Below, piece after piece: positions 17,763 through 25,550 of a stretch of DNA of 64,000 nucleotides. Position 1 is the first letter of the stretch. Each line of letters opens with the position of its first letter. Both the position numbers and the translations under genes were made by a program. The notes under the pieces were generated by a model that saw only the letters and a list, made by a program, of their open reading frames with translations, was not told where the DNA came from and ran no database searches. The stretch is from positions 282,753 through 346,752 of the forward strand of contig JAFLBO010000002.1 in assembly GCA_017303475.1 (NCBI GenBank). Direction: 5' to 3'. Source of the stretch: Chitinophagales bacterium. GTDB taxonomy: Bacteria > Bacteroidota > Bacteroidia > Chitinophagales > Saprospiraceae.

Positions 17763-18716
17763 ATGTCTGTCCATCCTTCCCAGCGTATAATCGGCACCCT
17801 TGAAGGGGAAACTTCCGGCGCACTTTTGATCGTTATTGGCGCCTTACATGGCAATGAACCTGCTGGTGTGAAAGCGCTGGAAATGGTGTTTGATGCTCTG
17901 GAGCACGCCAAAGTGGAAGATCCCCATTTTCATTTCAGCGGCAAATTGATTGGTCTGGTTGGTAACCGCCAGGCATACCTGATCCGACAACGATTTTTGC
18001 AACAAGACCTGAACCGCTGTTGGACAGATACCCAGTTGGAAAATGCCAGGGAGACAGATACCACGGAGCTTAGTGCAGAGCCTCTGGAGGTTCGCGAGCT
18101 TTACGATGTGATTTCCAAGGAATTACAGCAAAATAAACTGGACAAAACCATTATTCTCGACCTGCACACTACCTCTGCAGATGGGGGCCTGTTCAGTATT
18201 CCAACAGACGAAGGAGAAAGCCTGGAACTCGCCCGGCGCCTTGGAGCCCCGGCCATTTTGGGCCTCCAATCGAGTGTAGAAGGCACGCTGCTTGGCTTTG
18301 CACGGAAAGGAGGATTTGCCCCGGAACTGCCCGAACAGAACAACCCGGTTTGTGTGGCCTTTGAATCCGGGCAACACAATTCACAACAAGCTGTTTTCCG
18401 GGCCGCTTCAGCCATAGTACGATGCCTGCGGGCTGTAGGGAATGTATCCGACAGCAGCTTGCTGGACTTTATGGAGGCTATAGCCCTGCCGGTTCTTTCC
18501 AGCGTGCCGCCGGTGGTGCATTTCAGGTATGCGCATCATATCGACGCTGAGGATCAGTTTGTTATGCGTCCGGGATATGTCAATTTCCAGCGAATAACGC
18601 AAGGCGAGCATCTGGCCGACGATATTCATGGGCCGGTTTTAGCGCCGGAATCCGGCCTGATCCTTATGCCGCTTTATCAGGCTAAGGGCTCGGATGGCTT
18701 TTTTATTGTTCGTTAG
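17763..18716 (+). CDS. Succinylglutamate desuccinylase/aspartoacylase family deacylase
   Basis: 317 residues from the ATG at 17763 (MSVHPSQRIIGTLEGETSGA). The zinc site of the AstE/AspA branch of M14 peptidases is visible: LIVIGALHGNEPAGVKALEM gives His and Glu, and IILDLHTTSADGGLFSIPTD gives the second His. In between is LNRCW, the substrate-carboxylate-binding Asn-Arg segment. The family removes acyl groups from N-acylated amino acids in the cytoplasm; the exact substrate is unknown. An ATG at 17727 would add 12 residues, but the -7 box lies between the two ATGs. It overlaps the WD40 gene tail to tail by four bases. Confidence 0.87.
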   Translation: MSVHPSQRIIGTLEGETSGALLIVIGALHGNEPAGVKALEMVFDALEHAKVEDPHFHFSGKLIGLVGNRQAYLIRQRFLQQDLNRCWTDTQLENARETDTTELSAEPLEVRELYDVISKELQQNKLDKTIILDLHTTSADGGLFSIPTDEGESLELARRLGAPAILGLQSSVEGTLLGFARKGGFAPELPEQNNPVCVAFESGQHNSQQAVFRAASAIVRCLRAVGNVSDSSLLDFMEAIALPVLSSVPPVVHFRYAHHIDAEDQFVMRPGYVNFQRITQGEHLADDIHGPVLAPESGLILMPLYQAKGSDGFFIVR

Positions 18717-19609
18717 TTGATGATTTCCCAAATCATCGCCTGTCGGTCATCTCCAGCCGAAACAAGCCAACCATCCTGCCACATCAGTCGGTTCACCGAA
18801 CGCGGGTGACTGCCATACCGGAGGGTATCGATTACTTTCAACAAGGCGAAACTTTGGGCATCCCAGCATTTTATGGTGCGGTCCCGGCTGGCGGTCATTA
18901 ACCACCTGCCATTGGGCGAAAATGCCATATCGTTGATGGTATACAAATGAGCCGGCTGGGCTGAGACCGGCGAAAAATCTGCTTCAATATCCCAAACCCG
19001 CAACATAGCGTCCCGTCCGCCACTCCATAAGTAGCGACCATCCGGAGAAAAGGCCAGGGAGAATACGGAGTTGGTATGTGCCGCTTTCAAAACCCGGCGT
19101 AGCGCCAGGGTTTGTTCATCCAAAATAAAAATGGAATGGTCGCTACCACCAATGGCCAGCCAGCCCCGGGCAGCATCGTAAGCCAGACACCGCAGGGAAT
19201 GGTGAGAAAGCTGTATACTTTCCAGGCTCATGGCCGCTTCTGCCGACCAGCGTGTTAAAAAGCCATCCCCGCCGCAACTGTACACAAAGGAGCCAATCTG
19301 GCTAAGAGCAAACACACCTTTGCGGTGATGCTGCAGATTTCGGGTTTGGTCCGGGTTTTCCAGGTCAATCCAATGTATACCACCGTTCATGTTGCCTGCC
19401 ACCAGTTTTTGGGTATTCAGCCTGCAAAGGGCGAACACCTGGGCAGGCGCCTGGGCAATCACTCGTCCGTTTTCCGGATTATCAAGCTGCCATTCCACGA
19501 TCCAGCCATCACCACCGGCGCTCAGGAAACGCCTGTAGTCAGTTCCCGGCGCTAAAGCGTAAAGTGCTGCGTTATGGCCGGTGCAGGTATGGATTTTTCG
19601 GATGTGCAT
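18713..19609 (-). CDS. WD40 repeat protein
   Basis: 298 residues, no signal peptide. About seven WD40 blades can be read, including HTNSVFSLAFSPDGRYLWSG with GRDAMLRVWDIEADFSPVSA, and LYTINDMAFSPNGRWLMTAS with RDRTIKCWDAQSF. It is probably a single cytoplasmic seven-bladed propeller acting as a protein-binding scaffold. Its start codon directly follows the stop of the 76-codon gene upstream (TAAATG), so the two are one transcription unit. The function is not predictable from sequence. Confidence 0.9.
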   Translation of the reverse strand: MHIRKIHTCTGHNAALYALAPGTDYRRFLSAGGDGWIVEWQLDNPENGRVIAQAPAQVFALCRLNTQKLVAGNMNGGIHWIDLENPDQTRNLQHHRKGVFALSQIGSFVYSCGGDGFLTRWSAEAAMSLESIQLSHHSLRCLAYDAARGWLAIGGSDHSIFILDEQTLALRRVLKAAHTNSVFSLAFSPDGRYLWSGGRDAMLRVWDIEADFSPVSAQPAHLYTINDMAFSPNGRWLMTASRDRTIKCWDAQSFALLKVIDTLRYGSHPRSVNRLMWQDGWLVSAGDDRQAMIWEIIN

Positions 19610-19840
19610 TTATCCGGCAACAGGATAGATCTGCGCCATGGCATAAGCGAAAATAGCGAACGCGATACTACCAATCAGCATGCCTAGGGCCGTGGCACGG
19701 TCGTCGCCTGTTTTCAGCATAAAAAATCCGGCGGCAACGCCGCCTACAGCCAGCAGGTACCAGGGGATGAAATACTGAAGTCCGGCAGCTACGGCGAAAA
19801 CGATCAGTGTACGGAGCAGAATGGGTCCAATAGATTTCAT
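19610..19840 (-). CDS. Small integral membrane protein
   Basis: 76 residues from the ATG at 19838-19840 (MKSIGPILLRTLIVFAVAAG). Three hydrophobic segments are separated by short loops: about 7-22, 26-40 and 50-70. The charged loop between segments two and three reads LKTGDDRATALG. I do not recognise the family. It ends right at the start codon of the WD40 gene, so the two are probably co-expressed. The longer frame to 19891 adds 17 residues without support. Confidence 0.75.
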   Translation of the reverse strand: MKSIGPILLRTLIVFAVAAGLQYFIPWYLLAVGGVAAGFFMLKTGDDRATALGMLIGSIAFAIFAYAMAQIYPVAG

Positions 19841-19899
19841 GTGTAAAGTTGTGGTTTGAAACGGGAGCAAAGGTACACTTCCAACAAACACTTGTTTGC

Positions 19900-19929
19900 T
19901 TGCATATATCGAGTATTCGCGTACATTTG
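19900..19929 (+). promoter_or_regulatory. Promoter for ribosomal protein THX gene
   Basis: TTG (19900-19902), 19-bp spacer, TACATTTG (19922-19929): an exact match to the Bacteroidota sigma-A consensus TTG-N19-TAnnTTTG. The THX start codon lies 33 bases downstream. Confidence 0.75.
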
Positions 19930-19962
19930 CGGCTCATTATTCAATTACAAAGTACACCACTC

Positions 19963-20070
19963 ATGGGTAAAGGAGATCACAGAACCAAGTTGGGCAAGAT
20001 CGTTCGCGGATCTAACGGCAAAAGCCGCCCAAATCCACGCAAGGTACGCGCAGCGAAAAAAGCTGCTTAA
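19963..20070 (+). CDS. 30S ribosomal protein THX
   Basis: 35 residues: MGKGDHRTKLGKIVRGSNGK followed by a basic tail ending RKVRAAKKAA. The MGKGD start and the basic KxxRGK pattern are those of bacterial ribosomal protein THX (bTHX). This tiny peptide sits at the head of the 30S subunit and stabilises 16S rRNA packing. The start is fixed by the family N-terminus. It has its own consensus promoter upstream and a terminator directly downstream, so it is a monocistronic unit. Confidence 0.92.
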   Translation: MGKGDHRTKLGKIVRGSNGKSRPNPRKVRAAKKAA

Positions 20071-20096
20071 ATCAGCTCATTCTTGCGTTTAACCAT

Positions 20097-20136
20097 AAAA
20101 GAGTCATCGCCGGTTTACGGGATGGCTCTTTTTTTT
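20097..20136 (+). terminator. Rho-independent terminator of the THX gene
   Basis: AAAAGAGTCATC and GATGGCTCTTTT pair over a 12-nt loop region that itself contains CCG/CGG, and a run of eight or more T follows. It starts 27 bases after the THX stop. Confidence 0.88.
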
Positions 20137-20214
20137 GGTGGAAATTTTAGCGGTAAGTCAGTAACAATCCGATGGGTTCTTCCGTTCTTTACCTCAACCA
20201 AACCATTGTATTAC

Positions 20215-20637
20215 ATGAAATCAACATTGTCCGTCCTGCTTTTCTTCTGCCTTGCAGGTATGATGCAGGCTCAATCCATTACCGGCACCTGGAAAACCAT
20301 AGATGATGAAACCAACGAAGCCAAAAGCCACTTGCAATTATTTATGGGCGACGGCAAGTTGTATGGTAAAGTGGTTAAACTTCTCAAATCTTCCCCTGAC
20401 AAGCTTTGCGATAAATGTCCGGCCGAACGCAAAAACCAGCCAATCATGGGCATGATTGTAGTGGTAGATATGAAAGAAAAAGACGGGCACTTTCAGGGCG
20501 GGTCTATTTTGGATCCGGAAAAAGGCAAATGGTACAACTGTAAAATGTGGCTAAAAGACGGTGATCCGAACGTACTGGTAGTTCGGGGGTATATTGGACC
20601 GTTCTATCGCACACAGTATTGGTACAGGGTACAGTGA
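20215..20637 (+). CDS. DUF2147 family secreted protein
   Basis: 140 residues from the ATG at 20215 (MKSTLSVLLFFCLAGMMQAQ signal peptide). The pattern SITGTWKTIDDETNEAKSHL, then GKLYGKVVKLLKSSPDKLCD, GGSILDPEKGKWYNCKMWL and ending RTQYWYRVQ is that of DUF2147. These are small periplasmic proteins that fold as a lipocalin-like barrel; their ligand is unknown. A 44-codon upstream extension to 20083 passes through the THX terminator and is rejected. Directly after the stop begins an octamer repeat array. Confidence 0.88.
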   Translation: MKSTLSVLLFFCLAGMMQAQSITGTWKTIDDETNEAKSHLQLFMGDGKLYGKVVKLLKSSPDKLCDKCPAERKNQPIMGMIVVVDMKEKDGHFQGGSILDPEKGKWYNCKMWLKDGDPNVLVVRGYIGPFYRTQYWYRVQ

Positions 20638-20710
20638 GTGAGTGAATGAGTGAATGAGTGAGTGAATGAGTGAATGAGTGAATGAGTGAATGAGTGAGTG
20701 AATGAGTGAG
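20634..20710. repeat. GAGTGAAT octamer array
   Basis: About 75 bp of alternating GAGTGAGT and GAGTGAAT units begin at the stop codon of the DUF2147 gene. A short inverted counterpart (AACTCACTCATTCACTTACT) lies beyond the tRNA at 20925-20944, so the tRNA gene sits inside the inverted pair. Confidence 0.9.
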
Positions 20711-20738
20711 ATAATTTTTAATTTTTTTTTCAAACACC

Positions 20739-20769
20739 TTGCACACTTTGAAAAGTCGCTGTATTTTTG
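20739..20769 (+). promoter_or_regulatory. Promoter for tRNA-Gln
   Basis: TTG (20739-20741), 20-bp spacer, TATTTTTG (20762-20769), with the tRNA 5' end 18 bases downstream. It matches the Bacteroidota consensus. Confidence 0.7.
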
Positions 20770-20786
20770 CCGCGCTTTAAGAGCAT

Positions 20787-20857
20787 TGGGTCATGGTGTA
20801 ATGGTAACACAGCAGATTTTGGTTCTGTTTTTCAGGGTTCGAGTCCTTGTGACCCAA
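20787..20857 (+). tRNA. tRNA-Gln (anticodon TTG)
   Basis: A 7-bp acceptor stem TGGGTCA/TGACCCA, a D-arm in TGGTGTAATGGTAACAC, an anticodon stem CAGA/TCTG with loop TTTTGGT (anticodon TTG), and a T-arm CAGGGTTCGAGTCCTTG. The U1-A72 pair is typical of bacterial tRNA-Gln. CCA is not encoded. A strong terminator begins two bases later. Confidence 0.93.
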
Positions 20858-20858
20858 C

Positions 20859-20900
20859 AAAAAGCGGCCTCCGGTTTCCGGAAGGCCGCTTTTTCTTTTA
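20859..20900 (+). terminator. Rho-independent terminator of tRNA-Gln
   Basis: AAGCGGCCTCCGG pairs with CCGGAAGGCCGCTT around a TTT loop (one bulged base) and is followed by TTTCTTTT. Confidence 0.9.
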
Positions 20901-20909
20901 TGTCTCTTT

Positions 20910-21594
20910 GAAAGTGGATGTTTAACTCACTCATTCACTTACTCCCCCATTGGCAAAACGACGCTTCTGAAGATTTGACTTTCAGAAGCGCCCATGGATT
21001 ACCACAAATTCAGAATGCGAGATTAGTAAGGACCGCCAAAATTATGTTGTTCTAATCAGATCTTTTAGCGTATTTCTGTTTTTCTTCTAAACAGTACAAA
21101 TTACATTAAAGTGGAACTCGCCGGGGTTTGCATACATTACATGGATACATGACCAAAATCATTGCAAACTGGTCAGAAAGTGCTGAATATTGACCTATAA
21201 ATTGAGTCATCCAAAATGTTAAATTGTGTTAAGACGCAAGGTTTAAGTCAGAGTTGAAGCACGGCCGTATCTATGGCAAGTACCCGAGGCGGGAATAGGT
21301 GTCAGAAAACTTCAGGTAGTTTTTGACCAACCGAATATCATTTGGCTACTCAAAAGTTTTTTCCCCCTTTAAAAAGAGATATGTACAAATGGATGGGCCA
21401 TCATGAAACATCATTTTGCAATGTCACTTTGTGATAAAAAGTTGATTTTTGCGGCATGGGGATTATTTCTCCTTCCGTTTGCAAAACTTTAACCTCAAAA
21501 TCTTAATAGTTTTTAACTTTCTCTTAACTGCCAATGTTACTTTTGTGGCGCTTTTCGGAACGTATAGCGCGGAACGGAAACCGGTGTAGTAAAA
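20910..21594. other. 685-bp gap without a gene
   Basis: No credible coding frame on either strand. It holds the inverted octamer counterpart (20925-20944), a perfect hairpin CGCTTCTGAA/TTCAGAAGCG (20962-20990), and an imperfect hairpin GTCAGAAAACT/AGTTTTTGAC (21301-21329). The AT-rich right end has a -7-like TACTTTTG box. The stretch 21000-21300 contains nothing I recognise; a small RNA or long leader cannot be excluded. Confidence 0.6.
21538..21545 (+). promoter_or_regulatory. Possible -7 box TACTTTTG for the glycosyltransferase gene
   Basis: Matches TAnnTTTG and lies 50 bases before the ATG at 21595; no clear TTG at the right distance upstream, so tentative. Confidence 0.4.
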
Positions 21595-22302
21595 ATGGGA
21601 CCAATTCCGAGGATTTATGTGCTGATTCCGGCCTGGAATGAAGAAAAAAGTCTGCCGCTGGTGATAAATGGCCTGCCGGCAAATTGGATCAAAAAAGTGG
21701 TGGTTTGCGACAATGGCTCCACAGATCAGACGGCAGAAGTTGCCAAAGAAGCAGGGGCAGTAGTGATTCATCAACCGGAAAGAGGTTATGGAAATGCCTG
21801 TCTGGCCGGAATGCGTTACCTCAACCAACTACCCTCGTCTGAACAGCCCGAAATTGTGGTATTCATTGACGGAGATTTTTCAGACTATCCGGAGGAACTA
21901 CCAAAAGTGGTAGCGCCTATTTTGAAAGACGAAATGGATCTGGTGATTGGATCGCGTATGCTGGGAGGAATGGATGCAGATGCCATGACCATACCACAAA
22001 GATTTGGCAACTGGCTGGCGCCAGCCCTCATCCACCTGATTTACGGCTATCGGTTTTCGGATCTCGGTCCGTTCAGAGCCATTAGGTGGGAAGCCCTGAA
22101 AGCCTTGCAAATGGCAGACAGGGATTATGGCTGGACAGTGGAGATGCAGGTAAAAGCGGCAAAAATGCGATTGTCATGCACCGAGGTGCCCGTTCAATAC
22201 AGAAAAAGAGCTGCCGGCCAAAGCAAGGTTTCCGGAACCATTAAAGGAACCGTCCTTGCAGGCTGGAAAATCATAACAACGATCTTAAAACTAGTGTTTT
22301 AG
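21595..22302 (+). CDS. Family 2 glycosyltransferase, polyprenyl-phosphate sugar transferase type
   Basis: 235 residues. A GT-A fold is evident: RIYVLIPAWNEEKSLPLVIN at the nucleotide-binding start, VVVCDNGSTDQTAEVAKEAG, and IVVFIDGDFSDYPEELPKVV with the DGD metal motif. VIGSRMLGGMDADAM, FSDLGPFRAIRWEAL, YGWTVEMQVKAA and PVQYRKRAAGQSKVSG follow. These are hallmarks of DPM1/DPG-synthase-like enzymes that load a sugar from a nucleotide donor onto a polyprenyl phosphate. There are no membrane segments, so it is cytoplasmic or peripheral. It is followed on the same strand by another GT2 gene after an intervening palindrome. Confidence 0.88.
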   Translation: MGPIPRIYVLIPAWNEEKSLPLVINGLPANWIKKVVVCDNGSTDQTAEVAKEAGAVVIHQPERGYGNACLAGMRYLNQLPSSEQPEIVVFIDGDFSDYPEELPKVVAPILKDEMDLVIGSRMLGGMDADAMTIPQRFGNWLAPALIHLIYGYRFSDLGPFRAIRWEALKALQMADRDYGWTVEMQVKAAKMRLSCTEVPVQYRKRAAGQSKVSGTIKGTVLAGWKIITTILKLVF

Positions 22303-22418
22303 TGCCTGAGTGTTTGAGTGTTTGAGTTGGCGTGCGGTTGGGTATTCCGAATAATTTCCCCCAATACCCAACCGAACGCAACTCAAACACTCAAACACTC
22401 GAACACTAAAACACTAAA
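22300..22418. repeat. Composite palindrome, TGAGTGTT octamer arms with core GTTGGCGTGCGG
   Basis: The left arm reads TGAGTGTTTGAGTGTTTGAG, then TTGGCGTGCGGTTGGGTATT. The right arm carries the reverse complement AATACCCAACCGAACGCAAC followed by TCAAACACTCAAACACTC. It fills most of the 131-bp gap between two same-strand glycosyltransferase genes, so it may stop or attenuate read-through. Confidence 0.9.
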
Positions 22419-22433
22419 ATTCACCAACTCAAT

Positions 22434-23975
22434 ATGTACGGTCTTCATTCGCTTTTTGAGGCATTTCAGTATCAGGCCTTTGTTGATTTTGGGTACCTGA
22501 TGCTGCTCATTTATTTCCTTGCTATGAGCGGCGTAACTATTTACGCGCTGTTGCAATTCCACTTGTTGTACCTGTATAAAAAGTACCACAAGGAAAATCC
22601 GGAGATTCGCTACAAACAATACAGCTCCGACGATCAGAACGTACCGTTCGTGACCGTACAGCTGCCTATGTACAATGAAATGTATGTAGCCGAACGCATC
22701 ATCGATTATGTGGCGGCTCAGGAATATCCTAAAAACAAATTTCAGATCCAGGTTCTGGACGATTCTACCGACGAAACCGTGGGTATTGTTGCGGCCAAAG
22801 TTGCACAACTGAAAGCTGAAGGATATGATATTGAACACGTTCACCGCGTGAACCGTCAGGGCTACAAAGCCGGCGCTTTGCAAGAAGCAATGCCGCTGGT
22901 AAAAGGCGATTACATTGCCATTTTTGATGCCGACTTCACGCCGCGCCCAGACTTCCTGCGCACTACCATGGCTTACTTCGAAGATCCGAAAGTGGGCATC
23001 GTACAAACGCGTTGGGAACACATCAATGCCGACTACAGCATGCTGACTAAATTGCAGGCCCTGCAATTGAACGTGCACTTTACCGTAGAACAAGCTGGTC
23101 GCTCCTACGGCAACCTACTGCTTCAATTCAACGGTACTGCCGGTGTATGGCGTAAAAACGTGATCAACGAGGCTGGCGGCTGGCAAAGCGACACCCTCAC
23201 AGAAGACCTCGACCTGAGCTTCCGTGCGCAGATCATGGGCTACAAAATCCAGTACCTGGAGAAACTCGGCAGCCCTGCTGAATTGCCGGTTGACATGAAC
23301 GCACTCAAGGGTCAGCAATTCCGCTGGAACAAAGGTGGCGCGCAAAATGTGCGCAAATTGATGAAGTTGATCTGGAACACAGACAAACTTAATGGAATCC
23401 AGAAAATGCACGCAATGAGCCAGCTTACGGCATACGGTGTGTTCCTGTGGGTGTTCATTGCTGCATTGAGCAGTGTGCCGCTCGCATTTGCTTTCAGCGA
23501 ACTGGGCATTTCCACACACTTCCTGTCGTTCTCTGTTTTGGGTCTGTTCTCTGTGGCTGCTATTTCTTATACTGCCAACATTACCGCAGCACTCAATCGC
23601 ACCGTACCGGCTACTTTCTGGGAAAAAGTGCGCTTCTTTGGTCTGTTTATTTCCTTCATGCCTATGTCGCTCGGCTTGTCACTGTACAATGCTGTAGCTG
23701 TTATTGAAGGTCTCAGAGGTAAAGTTTCTGCATTCGTACGCACCCCTAAATTCGGTGGCGACGGCAAAAACAACTCTGTGCAAAAGGCAGCCTATGTTGC
23801 CCGCAAAATCTCCTGGATTACCATTACGGAAGGCCTTATGTCGCTCGTATTTACCGCAGCAGCTATTATTGGCCTGGCTACCGGTAATACCGCTTTCGTA
23901 CTTTTCCACTCGATGCTTGCCTTTGGATTCGGTACCATTTGTTACTACTCCATCAAACACCTCAACCTCCGTTAA
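22434..23975 (+). CDS. Processive family 2 glycosyltransferase, cellulose/mannan synthase-like
   Basis: 513 residues. A first membrane segment (about 15-45, GYLMLLIYFLAMSGVTIYAL) precedes the GT2 domain. All processive-enzyme motifs are present: VLDDSTDETV, IFDADFTPRPDFL (DxD), TEDLDLSFRAQ and QQFRWNKGGAQ (QxxRW). Four C-terminal membrane segments follow (about 325-400 and 455-500). This matches bacterial relatives of plant CslA/CslC synthases, which polymerise beta-linked mannan or glucan and export the chain. There are no BcsB-like or PilZ partners nearby, so the product is unknown. The start at 22434 gives a normal family N-terminus. A terminator follows. Confidence 0.9.
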   Translation: MYGLHSLFEAFQYQAFVDFGYLMLLIYFLAMSGVTIYALLQFHLLYLYKKYHKENPEIRYKQYSSDDQNVPFVTVQLPMYNEMYVAERIIDYVAAQEYPKNKFQIQVLDDSTDETVGIVAAKVAQLKAEGYDIEHVHRVNRQGYKAGALQEAMPLVKGDYIAIFDADFTPRPDFLRTTMAYFEDPKVGIVQTRWEHINADYSMLTKLQALQLNVHFTVEQAGRSYGNLLLQFNGTAGVWRKNVINEAGGWQSDTLTEDLDLSFRAQIMGYKIQYLEKLGSPAELPVDMNALKGQQFRWNKGGAQNVRKLMKLIWNTDKLNGIQKMHAMSQLTAYGVFLWVFIAALSSVPLAFAFSELGISTHFLSFSVLGLFSVAAISYTANITAALNRTVPATFWEKVRFFGLFISFMPMSLGLSLYNAVAVIEGLRGKVSAFVRTPKFGGDGKNNSVQKAAYVARKISWITITEGLMSLVFTAAAIIGLATGNTAFVLFHSMLAFGFGTICYYSIKHLNLR

Positions 23976-23981
23976 GGGGAA

Positions 23982-24243
23982 GGCACAAAGGGAACTGCGA
24001 AGGCACGAAGGCGCGTGGGCACAAAGGCGCGAAGACACTAAGGCGCGAAGGCACAAAGGCGCGAAGATTAAAAAGGGATATTGGGCTGGCGCCCAATATC
24101 CCTTTTCTCTTTAATTGGCGTAAGCCAATTACTTATTTCCTTAGCGCCTTTGAGCCTTAGTGTCTTCGCGCCTTAGTGCCTTCGCGCCCACGCACCTTTG
24201 CGCCCACGCACCTTTGCGCCTTCGCAGTTCCCCTTTGTGCCTT
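23982..24243. repeat. AGGCGCGA/AGGCACAA octamer inverted element
   Basis: The left arm (23982-24068) is built of octamers AGGCACAA, AGGCGCGA and AGACACTA. The right arm (24142-24243) carries their reverse complements (TTCGCGCCTTAGTGCC and similar). In the centre are two perfect hairpins. The element fills the whole 268-bp gap between the convergent synthase and CcsA-like genes. Confidence 0.9.
24071..24112 (+). terminator. Terminator hairpin inside the octamer element
   Basis: AAAAGGGATATTGGGC pairs perfectly with GCCCAATATCCCTTTT over a TGGC loop, followed by CTCTTT. A second hairpin TAATTGGC/GCCAATTA follows at 24112-24131. It can act for both convergent genes. Confidence 0.8.
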
Positions 24244-25287
24244 CTAATCCAGGCCAATCATTTTATCCTCGATTCTTTTCATACGTACGCGCAGGAGCGC
24301 CAGCCAGAATCCGATACCCGTAAACCCGAGTATAGCCGGGTAAAAAACCATCCGCATGGTATTATCCAGATCCTGACTGCCAAAAGCCGGGTTGCCGGTG
24401 GAACCCGGGTGCAAACTGGCAAACATCCTGGGAACAATATACAACAGCGGGATCAGCGAGGAAAAAGCAAAGATGTTGTACACCGCCGACAGCCTTGCGC
24501 CTTTTTCAGGTTCATCGAAAGAGCGACGCAGAATGAAATATGCCAGGTAAATCAGCAAGGCTACCGCTGTCATTAATTGCTTGATATCGTTACTCCAGGG
24601 GGCTCCCCAGGTATAATTGGCCCACAACATTCCCGTTACCAGTCCCATAAAACCAAACAACAATCCCGCTTCCGCAAAAGAAGAGGCCATTCTATCTGCA
24701 TCCGGCTTTTTGGTCATCAAGAACACAATACTGAACACCACAGAAGCGGTGAACAAAAACAGCAATACAAACCACATTGGAACATGGTAATAGGTATTGC
24801 GGATGCTTTCATAAATCACATTGCGATAAGGAAAACTGAAGTCTTTTACCACATGCAGCTTTTCCACAGGTGTTGCTGTCCAGGATTCAGCATTGCGGGC
24901 TGTGGTATCTCGTGTAATTTCCAGAGCATCAGGTAACAAGGAAACGCCGTCAGTTGGGTGACTGATGATGGCATTGAGCATCACAGATGCAGTAGCGCGG
25001 GGCAAATTAGCCGGAATAACAAAAGTGGCTTCCAGCGTGGTGTCTGACAAAACAGCCAGTTGCCGGCCCAGCAAGGCCTGTGCAGAGTCGTACTGCAACC
25101 AAACCCGGATATCAGAGGCTTGTCCGTTACTGTAAAACGTATTGTACCCATGAAACTGCACCCGCAAAGAATCGCCCGTTTGCGCATAACCGGGTTTCAC
25201 ATAATCAATTCCGGGCTTCAACGGAATCAGCATACCCACCGACAAAGCGTACAACACCAAAACAACAGAAGCTATTTTCCACCACAT
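24244..25287 (-). CDS. CcsA/CcmC-type cytochrome c biogenesis membrane protein
   Basis: 347 residues from the ATG at 25287 (MWWKIASVVLVLYALSVGML). One N-terminal membrane segment is followed by a periplasmic domain (about 25-165). Then come five membrane segments, including FAEAGLLFGFMGLVTGMLWA and QLMTAVALLIYLAYFIL. The haem-handling signature of the family is GMLWANYTWGAPWSNDIKQL, and YYHVPMWF precedes the second membrane segment. CcmC/CcsA proteins carry haem to the periplasmic side for attachment to apocytochromes. The large insert after the first segment is what I would expect in Bacteroidota versions. No other ccm gene is adjacent. Confidence 0.8.
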   Translation of the reverse strand: MWWKIASVVLVLYALSVGMLIPLKPGIDYVKPGYAQTGDSLRVQFHGYNTFYSNGQASDIRVWLQYDSAQALLGRQLAVLSDTTLEATFVIPANLPRATASVMLNAIISHPTDGVSLLPDALEITRDTTARNAESWTATPVEKLHVVKDFSFPYRNVIYESIRNTYYHVPMWFVLLFLFTASVVFSIVFLMTKKPDADRMASSFAEAGLLFGFMGLVTGMLWANYTWGAPWSNDIKQLMTAVALLIYLAYFILRRSFDEPEKGARLSAVYNIFAFSSLIPLLYIVPRMFASLHPGSTGNPAFGSQDLDNTMRMVFYPAILGFTGIGFWLALLRVRMKRIEDKMIGLD

Positions 25288-25330
25288 GATAATTTCTTTT
25301 GAATATTGGAAAGATGCCGTAAAGATAGGG

Positions 25331-25550
25331 AATGTTGAATGTCCAATATCCAATATCCAATGCCCAAGTGGTGCGGGGGGCTGGCGTCAACACATTTGTT
25401 GGGCTGTTTTCGCCTGAATGGCGAAAAGTTACCAATAGATCACGCTATTCAGGCGAGTAATTCTCAACCAATGTGCTGACGCTAGACCCCCGCACCACTT
25501 GGACATTGGATATTGGACATTGGACATTGGACATTGGATATTGGATATTT
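25331..25550. repeat. GGAYATT heptamer inverted element
   Basis: The right arm ends in seven tandem heptamers GGACATT or GGATATT (25501-25549). The left arm starts with their reverse complements (25338-25361). The interior is also inverted: AAGTGGTGCGGGGG with CCCCCGCACCACTT, and CGCCTGAAT with ATTCAGGCG. It fills the gap between two minus-strand genes, directly after the stop at 25551. Confidence 0.88.

Noticed and set aside
20634..20710. CRISPR-like regular repeats
   Set aside because: The units are contiguous octamers without spacers and no cas gene is present; they belong to the tandem-repeat family.
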